Of a stretch of 64,000 nt of DNA, positions 29,490 to 41,815 are shown one piece after another. Position 1 is the stretch's first letter. Every line of letters starts with the position of its first letter. Both the position numbers and the translations under genes were made by a program. Source of the DNA: Angomonas deanei (Eukaryota; Euglenozoa; Kinetoplastea; Trypanosomatida; Trypanosomatidae). Location of the stretch: positions 746,501-810,500 of the forward strand of contig LR877148.1 in NCBI GenBank assembly GCA_903995115.1. Reading direction: 5' to 3'. The notes below the pieces were generated by a model. The model was not told the origin of the DNA, made no database searches, and saw only the letters and a list, made by a program, of their open reading frames with translations.

Positions 29490-32400
29490 ATGTCTAGTTC
29501 TGTTACGGATATCGACTCTAGACTAGCCGCCCTGCAGGCGGTGGCGCATGACTGGCGACTAAAAAAAAGTACCCAATCCAGCCAAACCAATTATATTAGT
29601 ATTCTCCGTTTACTCACGGAGGAGGTTTCCCTCCTCACGCGGACGAGGGACATACAAACATTAGTGTCTAGCAGTGTCTTCTCACGCATGCTCGCGATTG
29701 CGGTGGAGCACGCGCAGACTGGTATGATGTCGTGGTTAGTGGTGGTGGGTTGGGATAACGTGATTCAAACCGTGTTAGGGTACGTCGAAGACAAAAAGTT
29801 ATTTTGTGTCTATACCGATCAGCTATGGAAGGCCATGTTGAAAATAGTGAAGGAGGGTTCCTACGCGGCGAATACGCCTAGCACGCACGCCTTGACATCC
29901 TGTCTGTATCTGCTGCGAACGTTATTTGAGTACGCACCCGTGGAGGTGAAGGTACTCCGGCGTCAGCTGCCACACCCGGTCAAGTGTGTTTCCATCTTAG
30001 CGCGAGAGCACAGTTTTAGGTTGCTGCCGTTTCTTGTGCATAACATGGCGAAGTGCACACTGAATGCGGATCTGTTAGAGTACATTAAGCGAGGGTTTGA
30101 GAGCCCTGAGCCGTCCGTCGTGGCGGCCGTCGTGAGGGCGGTGGAAGAAATACTATTCTCCGGGACGATCATAGAAACCGCGCACCGCACGGTGTTGCTG
30201 GAACTACTCATTCACTATGTAGACAGGGATGTGTCCCTACCCGACGACACCCTGCATGACGCGGGGCTTGTCTTGGGCTGCTTGTTTGAGTTTTTTCAAT
30301 GTGAGGTGAATCGTTACACCCCCGAAGCGAAGGCGAAGTGGAACTACCCCGCTGGCGTCAACCCGCAACAAGCACGCAAAGTGCTGGCCCCTTTATTCAT
30401 GCCCACTATTCGGCCAAATATCATAAAAGTATTCTCCGTCGCCTTTTCGCAACTGCTCCTCCGCTGTGCGGTGCCGGAGTTAATGGAAGACGCCATCCGT
30501 TCTCTTTTTGTGTTGATGTTGTCTATCCCAGAAAACAATCGATTGTTGATGTCTCGCATTGTTGTTAACGCCATCACGGAGTGGGTGGGTCGGATGCCGT
30601 CGAATGCGCACCGTATTGCGTTCCTCATTCACATACGCGGTTATCTCAGAGGCAATCATAAAGAAATACTACCCGCCAAGACCGCCCTCCTCTGCATGTG
30701 CAAGGCAGCCCCCATGTTATTCTCAGGGAGGGAAATTGACTTTGTGGATGACTTTCTACAACTAGTGGAGCATCAGCCGTTCTTGATGTTACCGGTCTGT
30801 GAGACGATTGCGTCCTTCACGACACACAGTCCCATTCTTTTTGCGGCGTATCCTCAAAGGGTTGTTGGAGCAATGTTTGTATTACGTCGACAACGCCCTC
30901 ACCGCGATCCCACTAGAGCTCATCGTCTGTGCCAGGACGGTAGAATGTTTTGAAGATGAGATATTAGCGCTCCCGGCGGTGCGACAGGCCCTGCTGAAGG
31001 GAACCTTTAGTTTTGATATTAGTGAGAAACAAACATTAGACGAAGACGGAGGGACCACCGCCAAGTATACGGAGATGGAGCTATTCTTCTTTTTCTCCCG
31101 CATTCTGTTTGAGTACCACAGCGAGGATCTCTCCGACTTTGTCATTGACAAGATCAACACCTCGGTCAGTACTCTCATTTCGCAGTTAGTGAGTACACCA
31201 GTGCACACGAACGCCTATCGCCGTGCGGCCGCCTCGGCCTGTGAATTTCTGCACGTGCGTGGTGGGATCAACAATGTGGAACGTACCTTGTGCATGGGAC
31301 TGCTGGAAGGTCAGCTCGTCAACCGGGAAGAAACCAGCACACCGGAGCGAGGCTACGACACCACCGTCCTCGCCAAGCTGAAAGGGCAGGTGTACCGTAT
31401 GGTGGTAGACTCTAGCTGGGTCCCAGGCGACAGCGGGGTGGACGACGGAACGATACGCTGGCTCGTGTCGCAGGCACTCCATGATGTGGAGCAGCTCTGC
31501 GACGATGAGATCCCCATCACCATCGAGAACACGGAACTCTTCCCAGCGTGTACGGCACGTGTGTTGGTGTCACTGCGTCAGACGACGTGCAAGCCGCAGC
31601 ACAAGGAGAGGGCGAGAGATGGTCTGGTTGCGGTGGACCTCATTAGCTGGGGGTTGTACTACTTCCGTAACGAGTCCTTCTCCTCCGCCATCCTGCAGCG
31701 GGTGGAGTCACTACGGAAAGCATGGGGCAATGGGGTGGCCTCCAAGTGGAACACTTTTCTGCTCCTTTTCCGCTTCCTATCTCGTCTGTTGGAGTACGCT
31801 GCCGATGACGAGGATGATGGGGTGGCCCTTGTCGCCATCTTCAGTAACGCCATCGCACTGTGGTTGAAGAGCGCGCAGACGGAGCTAGGGGACCCACAGC
31901 TACCGCTCGATATGGAGATCCTTATTGCGAAGGTGGGTGGGCGGGCGTTGGCCCTCATACACCAAGTAGACCAGTACACCTCGCAAGTCACCTTCGCCGC
32001 GGCACAAAACAAGAACACCGAGCGTGATAACGTGGTGAGTGTGTTACTGATGAGCGAGGCACACACCTGCAGTCGAGGGCAGTCCAGCACTCTTCCTCTC
32101 GCCACCTCCTTCATGGCCGACCTCCTCCGTCGCAGTGGATTCTGCGGGAAGCCCTGTCCCCCCATCACCCTCGCCCTCTTCATTGGCTACCTGCACCTCC
32201 TCGAGTCCATCACGTTTGACCTGGAGTCCATCCTGCAGGCCCTCTCCGCCGTGCTCATCTCCCCCATCGCCGCCCCGATTGACCGCCTCACCCTCTCCCT
32301 CCTCCAAGTATTTGTGGGGCAGGTGAAGAACGTGATGTTGGGGCGAACGACCAATGGGGACTTTTGGAACGATTTTGAAGTGATTTTGATACGGCACACG

Positions 32401-34689
32401 CTCTCCCCACGGACCCACATTACGACGACGAACGCAAATGAAGTACAGGCGGAGTTGATTTATGACTGCCTCGAGACCCTGAAGCGTTCCGCCAGCCCAG
32501 AGCAGTTGGTTCGTCTGCAGCTCACCTGTGCCCACCCACTGCGCAAGAGTACCCTCCACCAGGCGGTGCACTTCTCCGTCTCGCAGGCCTTTGGCAAGCT
32601 GTGGTTGTCCTGCGTGATGGGGGTGGAGGCGCGCTATCACGACGTCCTGCGTATACCGCTACAGTGCATCGCACGGCAGATGGACAGTGCCACCACGTAC
32701 CCGTGCAGGGAGGCCTGGAATGCCGTGGCGGCGCATCTCGTCACCGCGAGCTTGGATACCATGTTGGGGTCGATTGATGAGATCTACACGATTCTTCAAG
32801 CCAAGGCACCGGCGGTACTCACGAAGGCGCCACGGAAGGAAGGGGAAACCAGCAACCGGCGGGACGGTCAGGCGGAGGCGGCGGACGGGGAAGATTGGGA
32901 AGGACAGGAAAGTATATTAAGTGGTGGCAAAGGAAAAGGAGAACCAACGGTGACGAGCGACATTGCCTCCAAGGTGATGATGCTAGACCTGCTGGACGGC
33001 GCCCTCTGCCTCACCCACCAGTCCAGCGCCACCGACGCGAAGGAGAAGGAGAAGAGTCGCAAGATCCTCGAGGCCATCGTGTCCGCTATTCCGCAGGTGG
33101 AGACGATGCCGGAGCTGGTGGGGCCCGCTATCCAACTGATGCGGGAGGTACTGGAGAAGTTTGGATGGACCATGGTGGACTCGAATAATCCAAAGCAGCC
33201 CAAAGTTCCGTTTCTGTTACCCCACAAGTCGCAGATTGTTGCCAGTCTGAAATCCTTGTTGCAACTTTCCCTTCTGCACATTGGTGAGGCATGTCGTCTG
33301 TTTGAGGTGTTTCTCTACTGCAACCTCGCCGACGACACCACCGTCCGTCGCGTGCTGCGTGGTTCTTTCTCTTTATTTTGGTGATTGAAAAACTGGAAGA
33401 GGATGACGAGGCGGCCACCATCAGCGGGGAGTCCGGCCCTGTTATCCTCTCTCTCACCCGCGCGATCCACCGGGCCCAGACGGAGAACTGGTCGGAGACG
33501 TACTCCGCCACACTGGAGTTCCTCGAGTCGGACTCCAGTCAAGAGACGCTCGCCCTTATCTGCAATCAGCACATCACCACCAAGGCACTACTGAATGGTT
33601 GTCTGCCGCCCTTCGATCACAGCGCACTGTCGGACGCCAACTTCTACAATGACTACGGTACCGTCGAGGAGGTGCTGGAGGCGGTGTCGCAGATCTGCAG
33701 GGGTGGTCAGCTGTGCCTCACGCTGCGGTACTCCGCCGGGTGCCTCGCCTGTCTTGCCATCACAGACCCGGAAGAGGTGGTCGAGGCGATCCCGCACTTC
33801 ATGTCGGAGCTCAACAACACTCATCAGAAGGTGCTCGTCAACCTCGCCCACCGCGAGTTGAAGAATGGTAACGGAAACCGAGAAAGTCTGCTCGTGGATA
33901 TTATCCTCGCCTCTAGCATTCCCCTCAACGAGCCGATTATCAAAAACGTGGCGAATACCGTCTTCAAGACAACGCCGGCCCCCTCTGTCCAGCACGTGGG
34001 CGGACTGCTGAACGGTGCCTTGGAGACCTCCTCTGACATACACATTGTCTGTGATTGCCTCGGTCTGCTACCAGTCGACTTTATGCGTGTGGCACCGGCA
34101 ACCGTGGAGCTGATGGCGGCATACCTACAGTCGGTAGACGAGCAAGGTATCCTGTTGCTCTCCACCTGTAGCGTGTCTGGCTTCGTGTTGATCGAGCGCA
34201 TCACGCATCGCTTCTGGCAGTCGGAGACAATCGAGATGGTGTACTTACTGTTGTTAAAAGAAGCCTTGTTGACCACCTCCGACCCAGTCGCCATCGCAGA
34301 ATTTATGTGCAACACGAAAAAACAGGTGTTCGGGTTCTACAAGATACTATTTCAGTTTTATCGTTAGCTTCGATGTATCGGAACAGGATCTGGTGATCAA
34401 GTGCGAGCGGCTGTTGTGTAAGTCCATCTTGGCGTCTTTTGAGCTGCACGACGGTGAGAGTCCTTCGCAGGAATCTGTTAACGAAGGGTTGGAGCTGCTA
34501 GTGTTTGCCATCGACCAAGCCCCGCTCAAGGACTTGTTGCGCATCTTGCTGCACTCCGTCGGGGCTGTACTGACGAATGCGTTAATCCCAAAGTATCCGG
34601 AATTTTTGAAAACGGGTATTCAATCGATTGGAAATGAAAAGGCGCTCAAATTGCGGCGCTTTATGGAACGGACCTCCACTGGTGCGTAA
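29490..34689 (+). CDS. Very large helical-repeat (HEAT/ARM-like) protein, unknown; frame split
   Basis: Four consecutive segments (29490-about 30835, about 30835-33378, about 33378-34360, about 34360-34689) form one gene of about 1,730 codons. The junctions read smoothly if one extra C is removed near 30831-30833, one T added to the T4 near 33376-33379, and one T removed from the T4 near 34357-34360. The product is alpha-helical throughout with HEAT-like hairpins and no enzymatic motif; an acidic/Gly linker lies near codons 1,130-1,160. I could not assign it: such scaffolds include proteasome adaptors, adaptor subunits and focadhin-like proteins. Absence of stops over 5.2 kb otherwise argues that it is a functional gene. 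Confidence 0.75.
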
Positions 34690-35016
34690 AACAGAACTAT
34701 GGAACTAAAAAAAAAAAAAAAATGTAGACTAGTAAGTATATTTTATATTATGATCACGAGAAAAAAAAGTAATGGCATTAATGTACAGTATACTGTTGAT
34801 ATTCCGAAATGAGAACGCAAGTGTCATCATTTTATATTTTGTTTGTTTATGGGTATTTCTAGGACCGTCGCTTGACAACCAGGATGAGTACTTCTTCTCC
34901 CCTTTAACTTTTTTTTTTTTTTTTGGTAGTAGAACTACATCTGCAACAATGGTTTAGGCCACACACACAAGAAACAAGAAACAAAAACAAAAAAACAGGA
35001 ATACCAATAATACAAA
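34690..35016 (+). other. Intergenic spacer
   Basis: 327 bases. An A15 run follows the helical-repeat stop, then AT-rich sequence, then a C/T-rich tract with a T17 run (34895-34924) and TAG at 34928-34930, a likely splice acceptor for the methyltransferase. A 61-codon frame inside is low complexity and not convincing. Confidence 0.6.
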
Positions 35017-36198
35017 ATGAAATCAAGAAATGTGCACCTCTGTCGACGGAGTACCTCTCCCATCACCTTCATTCGTGAGAAGTACGGCGACTTGGACGGC
35101 GTGGAGAGGCAAATCGAGGAGCAACTACTGGCGGCCAATCGCCGTCTAAAACAACACCTCCCCTGCGAGGACGTGCGTGTGCTCACCGACCTCACCACCC
35201 TTCTCCAGGCGGTGGAGCGGTATGCCTCCTTGGGTCCGTTAGGGGGCGTCACACGAGAGGAGTGCGCCCACCTGGTGCCCCTTCTCACACGGCTGGTCAA
35301 GAGTTGTATTGCTGGGGGATTCGAGGTGGTGGCCCCGGAGGAGGAAGGGTCGCTCTCCCTGTCGGATCAGCTGCTGGAGGCCTGCACCGCCGCCCTTAGT
35401 AACTGTGACAGCGGGGTGGCCTGCCGGACCGCGGAGACTCAACTCACCATCACGCTAGCGGACCTCCCCTCGCCGTGTGCGGTCTGTCAGACGGGAGGGA
35501 CGCTGCAGGTCCACTTTGGTTTTGCGGACTACACCGCTGGAGAGACCGGCGCGAGGCTGTGGGCGGGCGCGGTGGGTCTGTCCCTCTATCTGGTGGAGCA
35601 CTTGCACGAGTTGTTTCCAACCGATACCGTGGCCGCCCCGATACGAGTGGTGGAGCTGGGCTGCGGCCCTGGTCTGGCCTCCCTGGTGCTGGCGACCCTG
35701 CTGGACCGGCACCGACCACTCCTCCCGCCTGTGCAGCTAGACGTGACGGATGTATCGGCGGCGGTCATTAGCGAAGTGCAAAAATCTTTTGCGGAACGGA
35801 ATGGCCCGTCGCTGGCGGCGCTCCTCCCTGCCGGTGATAGCGAGATGACGGCACCGCTGCAGGCAAACTGTTTTTTGTTAGATTTCGCCGATATCCCGGA
35901 GTCCCTCGCGGGGCAGTATCAGCTACTCATTGCGAGTGACATTGTCTACGACTACACCATCGCGAAACACGTTCCACCGGCGTTAGTGCGGCTGTTGGCG
36001 AAGGGAGGGTCCGCTGTGCTGTGCTGTGAGCAACACCGCGACGGAATGAACCAATTCGTGGATGAAATAAACCAACAATACAGTGACACATTAGAGGTGG
36101 TGATGGCGAGAAATGTGACAGAGACATTAAGTCATTTGGAGATGATTCACCAACTGTGTGCCACGTACTGCACCTTGTTGATGATTCGAAGAAAGTAG
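35017..36198 (+). CDS. Class I methyltransferase, METTL21/EEF2KMT-type (family 16)
   Basis: 393 residues. The N-terminal ~150 residues are helical. The catalytic part begins with FADYTAGETGARLWAGAVGLSLYL, the GxxxW-type entry of family 16 lysine methyltransferases. Motif I is VVELGCGPGLASL (about 210-222), an acidic post-I LDVTDV follows, and motif IV is ASDIVYD (about 306-312), matching the DxxY signature. C-terminal strands VLCCEQHRDGMNQFVDEI are typical. Such enzymes methylate lysines of translation factors or chaperones; the N-terminal helical extension recalls EEF2KMT/FAM86, but the substrate is not determined. Confidence 0.85.
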   Translation: MKSRNVHLCRRSTSPITFIREKYGDLDGVERQIEEQLLAANRRLKQHLPCEDVRVLTDLTTLLQAVERYASLGPLGGVTREECAHLVPLLTRLVKSCIAGGFEVVAPEEEGSLSLSDQLLEACTAALSNCDSGVACRTAETQLTITLADLPSPCAVCQTGGTLQVHFGFADYTAGETGARLWAGAVGLSLYLVEHLHELFPTDTVAAPIRVVELGCGPGLASLVLATLLDRHRPLLPPVQLDVTDVSAAVISEVQKSFAERNGPSLAALLPAGDSEMTAPLQANCFLLDFADIPESLAGQYQLLIASDIVYDYTIAKHVPPALVRLLAKGGSAVLCCEQHRDGMNQFVDEINQQYSDTLEVVMARNVTETLSHLEMIHQLCATYCTLLMIRRK

Positions 36199-36387
36199 GG
36201 GAGCATTCGAATATCAAAGGTGACTTTTATCAAAACGTACAATAATATGGGGATTGTGTTGTGGGTAGATTTAATTTTTGTCACGGAAAGTTTTCTTTTG
36301 ATGTATTGTTTTTTGTCGTTTTTAAATTCTCATTTTCTCCACCACCCACTCTTCATTGCTAGAAAGAAAGTATAACCATATAGTATT

Positions 36388-38758
36388 ATGTTTGTTCCCC
36401 ACCCCGCGCTCCGCGAGCACGCCTTCTCTTGGACAAACGGCGTGAAGAAGTCGCTTGGATTCCTCCACATCAACACCGTACCGCCCCGCGTGCTCAATGC
36501 GCTCACCATGATTGACACGTACGGGTGCGCAACCAAGAAGATGTCCCACGAGAAGGAGGACGTGTGTCATGTGGCCAGTCTGCTGCTGGCGCTAGACCTA
36601 CACCTCGGCAGCTGGCCGGAGGTACTACAGCAGCAGGTGCAGGTCACCCCTGTGACGCTAAACGGTGTGACGATACACGTCTCTCGTCCACTGATAGAGG
36701 CGGTGATTGTGTTGTATAATGGGGCCATTGCGCTACTGGAGCACGGGCTGGAACTGCTCTCGCATGTCCGAGCAGACGCCGTGCGACGCACCTCCCTAGC
36801 GGGGTCTAGCGGACTGCCGAACGTGAATGCCAAAAGAGCCTTTCAGAGTATCACTGCCGCACAGGAGTTGGCGGAGATGGCCGACCACACTTTACGGAGC
36901 GGGAAGGAGAGAAATCTATCCAAGGCGGAGCAGACCTCCCTCACGGCGCACCTGGATCTGAGCACCCTCCGTGACACCTGCGTCGTGTGTGCGGCGTCTG
37001 CCAAGTACATCTTTGCCCTCTCCTCCGCCGCCACCGCCACCAACCCAGAGGCACTCTCCAAGCTAGCCTTTATTGCCGCTTCCTACTCCATCCCAGAGCG
37101 CCTCCCCAACACCTCCACTCTCAAGCTGCTGCCCACGGTGCTGCTCGCCGCCTTCCATGTGCACCGGGGGGAGCAGTACTACGCGGAGGAGGAGATGGGA
37201 AAGGCGTTGGGACACATTCAGTATGCCAACAGGATTCTGCTGAACACGACCGAGGAGGCTGTCAAGTCGCAGCAGTTCCATCAGAGTAGTTGGCGGTCGG
37301 TGCTGACCGCCGTGAAGAAGGTGCTGTCGGTGAAGGGCGGCGACGGTAGTCTGACCTTTGAGTGTGACGACGATGCGAGTGAGGAAGTGCAAAAGGCAGC
37401 AGAGGCGTACACTAAGTTGGCGAAGATTGTAGAAAACTCGGACGACATTCTTCGAGTGCTTCCCTATTTTCACATCTTGTTGAAGACGCAGTTCAATCTC
37501 CTGTGCAAGTACGAAAAGGAGAATAAAGTGGTCTACTTTGAGAAGACACTTCCCGCTGACACGGTGCGGCGAGATGTCCCAGACATTGAGGCATTAGTCC
37601 CCACCACCGGCGACATCAAGACCATCACCGTCTCGCAGCAGAGCACCGACGCACTCAAGGAGTTACCCTCCGAGCAGGAGCTGCTCTACCTTCTCACACA
37701 ACAAAGTGAACGAGAGAAGGCGATCCAGAACACCGCCAGGCTCGTCCGTGGGCTGGAGGGCGTCATGAACACCGTCACCAGCAAGGTGGAGCTGCCGGCC
37801 GAGGCGGGGGACGCCCTCCACCAGCTGGAGCCGTGCCTGCAGGAGCACAACAGTACCGTGGAGGGTGCCTTGCAGCTTGCGCAGGAGGAACTGCAGACGG
37901 CGTACGATGCCTACGAGACGGCGGTGGAGCAGTGGCAGACCGCGAAGGGTGGTAAGAAGACCTCCCATCCCACCCAGAAGGCAGTGGACGCGGCGGTGAA
38001 CCTCTGGTCCAAGGATACGGAAAAGATTCTCGCCTCGTGGAGTCAAGTCGGTTGGCAACGGTCACACCAGCTTGGAGGCCATCAAAGAAGTCCTTTACCC
38101 CGTGAACGCTTATCTGGAGGAGTACCTGGTGCCGGCGACCACCCTGCTGGAGGAGGCCCGCAAAGCCACGAGCAGTGGGACCGTCAGTGAGGCGCTCGAC
38201 AGCTCGCTACTAAAGGCGGTGGAGGAAGGCAACGCGGCCCTGACGGCGTTAGACAAACTGCAGACCACCTTGAAGCGACAGTCCCTGCCAGTATTGCGTC
38301 AAGCCGCCGAGTTGCTCTGGGGGGCGCCAGGTCTGCTCAAGGAAGTACAGGACATGAAAGTGGTAGTGGAGGAGGATACGAAAGATTTCTCGAAGACGCC
38401 AGAAAAACAGACCAAAAAGAAGGAAACCGGAAAAGGAAAAAGCCCCTCCCACTCTGGGACGAAACGGAAGCGGATACCAGAGGAGGAGGAGCGAGCCCCA
38501 TCCTCGTCCACAGAGGCGTACAGTGCGAGCACCTCGGTTCACTCCTCTCAGCTGGGCACCCCACGGGAGGAGCCGCAGGAGGAGGAAATCACGGAGGCGA
38601 AGGTGAGCAAAGCCATGCTGGCCAAGCTACGCGCCAAGAGAGCTCTCAAGAACAACAATAATGCCAAGAAGGATGCCACGGAAAGTGCCAAGAAAAGCGG
38701 AGGTGAAGGCGAAACCGAAAGCGAAGGCGGCGTCCAAGAAAAAGTAACGAATAGATAA
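36388..38758 (+). CDS. BRO1-domain protein, ALIX/PalA-like; frame split
   Basis: Segments 36388-about 38050 and about 38050-38758 form one gene of about 790 codons. The first ~400 residues fit a BRO1 domain: EQYYAEEEMGKALGHIQYANRIL and ENKVVYFEKTLPADTVRRDVPDIEALV correspond to the substrate-helix and ENDFIYxxxVP-type signatures. A coiled V-domain-like region follows, then a Lys/Glu/Ser-rich tail with an EEEERAPSSS-type segment. ALIX proteins bind ESCRT-III (CHMP4) and act in multivesicular-body sorting and cytokinesis. The break near 38048-38055 disappears if one G of GG is removed. The Pro-rich tail of animal ALIX is replaced by a charged tail. Confidence 0.78.
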
Positions 38759-38991
38759 AACTTCAAAAGTATATACTGTAGAAATGAGCAATGCTTTTTT
38801 ATAGATGAAGAAATAACCCTCCTTTTTTGCCAGAAAAAAAAAATACGCTATCCATGTGATTACCTACAAAGTGGCTTCTTCTAATTTGGGCATATTTGAA
38901 CAGCAGTTGGATCTTTTTCCCCTCTCTTATCTTTATCTAATTCAACATCAGTTATTTAATATAGTTTATTTTTTCCCCTCATAGTAAGAAA

Positions 38992-41559
38992 ATGGGAACA
39001 TCCTGTTCTTGTACCGAAGAGCAAAAATATCGTTTTAAAAACTTCGTCGTCTCTGTCTACCCAGATGACGTCCACGCCGGCCCCGACGAGGAGGCGCTGG
39101 GAACGCTCAATAGTTATGTCGCCAGCAACCCCGAGCGCATCCCTCGTGTCTGCCGCAAAGTATCCAAGATACTGAAGCAACACCTCAAACACGGAAAGAA
39201 GGAGCGGGTGATGGTGTCCCTCAAAATGTTGCGTTCCCTTATCGAAAAGTCTGTGGTGGTGGATGGTTTTGTGCCGCACTCGGTGGAGATCTGTGCGACG
39301 CTGCTCGCCTACTCGGAGAGTACCTATCAGATTGGAGCGGCCGATGTGTTGTGTATCTTGTGCTATAAGCTGTCCCTCAGCCCCGCCAGTGAGTCCTCCC
39401 GTCGGTTGATCCTAGACGCGAAAGGAAGGTTGATTCCGCCGCTGCAGAAGATGGCATCGGAGGCGATTGCCAGCGTCAACGACACCATCGCGAATCACAC
39501 TCGGTTTGCCGCTATTCTGGCGATTGGACATATTGCCAACTGCCTCGGTGGGACCCTCTCCAACGACACGCGAGACATGATCGCACCACTGCTGATGAAC
39601 CTCCTCATGCTCATTCGGGAGCGAGCGAAGCAGCCGCTACGGGAGGAGACGGAAATTGTCCTGGGCGAGGCCGAGGTGGAGGAGGTCATCACGTCCGCCA
39701 TTCTGCCGGCACAGGATCCGCTGTTGGTGTACAAGAAGGCCAGCTGCTTCGCGATCGGTGCGGTCGCCGGGTGCGTCACCTCCGCCGAGGTGGATGTGTT
39801 TCTCTCCAAGGTGATTGGTTTTCTCGACAAGAAGAAGGGCTGGTCCACGTACACGGTGCCGATGCTCATCTTCCGCGCCCTAACGGTGGCAATGGAGAAC
39901 CGACCCCAGCTATTGGGGTTCTCGGTGTATCAGTGCTTGTGTTCGATTGGTCGTACCAACAAGGACCCCACAGTGCGCATTGGCGTCCTCCGCTCCTTGC
40001 GGGAGTGTGTGCTCGTGGTCCCCATGACTGGCGGCCGCCCACGTGACTTGCAAGAGTACATCCTCGCGGTCATGGAGCTGCCCGTCACCACCGGCGAGCG
40101 GTACGACAATGCCACCTCGGAGGCACTAGTGGACCTCACGTCGGCCCTGATGCTCTCCACGTATAAGCGCCGGAACACCTCTCAACTGCAGTTCATTTTA
40201 AGTGCACTGCTAGACGCACTCCGCAAGCTGGAGAAGGTAGACGAGAGCTGCACACTGATGGCCCTCCGGTGCATGGCGGTGGCCTCTCCCTACGTCCGCA
40301 CCGCGCCCCTCTCCGACCGCAGCTCACTCAACGTAACGGGCTTGTTAGGAAAGTATCTAGACAGCACGAGTAGCGATCAGCAACGCACGATGGGGATTCG
40401 CATCCTGCGTGGGATACTGGCGGGCGTGCCGGACGATGGCAGCGGCGAGGCGCGGACCGGCTTGTTGGCCACTGACGAGAACGACATCTTCTTCGCACAG
40501 GAGTGGTTGTGGCGCATTATTGCCGATAAAAGTAGCATTACCCCTCGCTGTGTGGTGCAGGTGGCGCACACACTGGTGGCGCTGTGCAACGGCTACGGTA
40601 CCGCCGTGTTCCCTTTTCTCCTCACCTGGTTGCACCACGTGCAGGCCACCTTTGGTGCGGCGCCGCACACCTCGGAGCTAGGGAGGGCCTGGCTACACAT
40701 GGTGTGTGTCTGCGTCATTGGGGCAGGGTCGGCGCTGGAACTGCCAAAGTTAGCGGCGTACGGAGAAGACATCCTCACCCGCCGACTGGCTGCCGAAGAA
40801 GGTTCTCCGTTTTTCAAGTCCACCCTCGACACCGAGCACCGTCTCAGTGAGTGTTTTACCCATAGTGGACTCGTGGCGCACTCGAAGACAAAGAAGTCTA
40901 TTCTTTCCGCGGAAGAGAATCAACCACCGGTTACCAAGTTAGTGTCTTTTGATTTCATCACCAGTATTCTCGTCGACTCAGAGCGTAACGACATTGCGCA
41001 TATCTTTGGTACTACCCTACCGGAACTGAAGGTGGCGGTGGACCAGCAGTGTCTGCAGCCCAACAGTGTCGACCGGTGCCGAGAGATCTCCCAGCAGGCG
41101 AGCGTGGCGGAGGTGGAGCCAATGCCGCAGCCCTTCTCCCTCCCGCTAGACATCGTGGACCTCAAGGAGGTGGAGGTGACCGTGGTGGATGGGCAACAAG
41201 CGAAGGAAACCACCTTCACCGTGACAGGGACCTCACTGGACGAGAAGATTGATAGTATATTAAAACACTTTAACGTAGCGGCTGACACGCCACTAGCGAG
41301 ACCAGCAATTGCTGCTGCGCCGCTGCCACTCTTTGCCAAGGACGATACCCAGTTAGATGTGTCCGTGAAGAGCGCCCACAGTGCGGGGAGCACGGAGCAG
41401 GAGGGAAAGTCTGAGGAGGAGGAAGAAAAGGAAAAACCATTTACGGAGACGGAAACCAAAAAAGGTGTGTTGCTGTCAACCGGTGAGGTAGAGCATCTAC
41501 CTTTTCACTCACTGTGGACCCCGACGTTACCCTCTTCGCAGTACGTCAACATGAACTGA
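38992..41559 (+). CDS. EFR3-like plasma-membrane scaffold for PI4-kinase
   Basis: 855 residues. The N-terminus MGTSCSC offers a myristoylatable glycine and three cysteines (one more follows closely) for palmitoylation, as used by EFR3 for membrane attachment. The following FVVSVYPDDVHAGPDEEALGTLNSYVASNPERI matches the start of EFR3 (VxxIFPxD... then helices APEKL), and the rest is ARM/HEAT-like. EFR3 recruits PI4KIIIalpha via TTC7/YPP1 to the plasma membrane to make PI4P. The C-terminal ~150 residues are acidic and Glu/Lys-rich and probably disordered. Length agrees with EFR3 (about 780-820 in other groups). Confidence 0.75.
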   Translation: MGTSCSCTEEQKYRFKNFVVSVYPDDVHAGPDEEALGTLNSYVASNPERIPRVCRKVSKILKQHLKHGKKERVMVSLKMLRSLIEKSVVVDGFVPHSVEICATLLAYSESTYQIGAADVLCILCYKLSLSPASESSRRLILDAKGRLIPPLQKMASEAIASVNDTIANHTRFAAILAIGHIANCLGGTLSNDTRDMIAPLLMNLLMLIRERAKQPLREETEIVLGEAEVEEVITSAILPAQDPLLVYKKASCFAIGAVAGCVTSAEVDVFLSKVIGFLDKKKGWSTYTVPMLIFRALTVAMENRPQLLGFSVYQCLCSIGRTNKDPTVRIGVLRSLRECVLVVPMTGGRPRDLQEYILAVMELPVTTGERYDNATSEALVDLTSALMLSTYKRRNTSQLQFILSALLDALRKLEKVDESCTLMALRCMAVASPYVRTAPLSDRSSLNVTGLLGKYLDSTSSDQQRTMGIRILRGILAGVPDDGSGEARTGLLATDENDIFFAQEWLWRIIADKSSITPRCVVQVAHTLVALCNGYGTAVFPFLLTWLHHVQATFGAAPHTSELGRAWLHMVCVCVIGAGSALELPKLAAYGEDILTRRLAAEEGSPFFKSTLDTEHRLSECFTHSGLVAHSKTKKSILSAEENQPPVTKLVSFDFITSILVDSERNDIAHIFGTTLPELKVAVDQQCLQPNSVDRCREISQQASVAEVEPMPQPFSLPLDIVDLKEVEVTVVDGQQAKETTFTVTGTSLDEKIDSILKHFNVAADTPLARPAIAAAPLPLFAKDDTQLDVSVKSAHSAGSTEQEGKSEEEEEKEKPFTETETKKGVLLSTGEVEHLPFHSLWTPTLPSSQYVNMN

Positions 41560-41815
41560 AAAAAGAGTGAGAGGATGGAATAGAACTGATCGGAAAAAAA
41601 CAATGTATAGAAAAAAAAAAAAAGTAGTATTGTAATGATGTTTGTTGCGTAAACTCTAAAAAAAAAAAAAAAAGACTGTTATCTTGACGGATTGCTGTTT
41701 CTGTTTTTTTATTAAAGTGGTGTCACTCGTAATTCTATTTTTACCCCTCATTACCTTTCTCTGAAGAAATCAATAGAAAACACAAAGGGGTGAACTAATT
41801 TTAAAAAAAAAAAAG

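Noticed and set aside
9908-38758. U-insertion/deletion editing or programmed frameshifting as cause of the frame junctions
   Set aside because: Sites involve C and G as well as T, in both directions and without a shared slippery sequence; consensus error is simpler.
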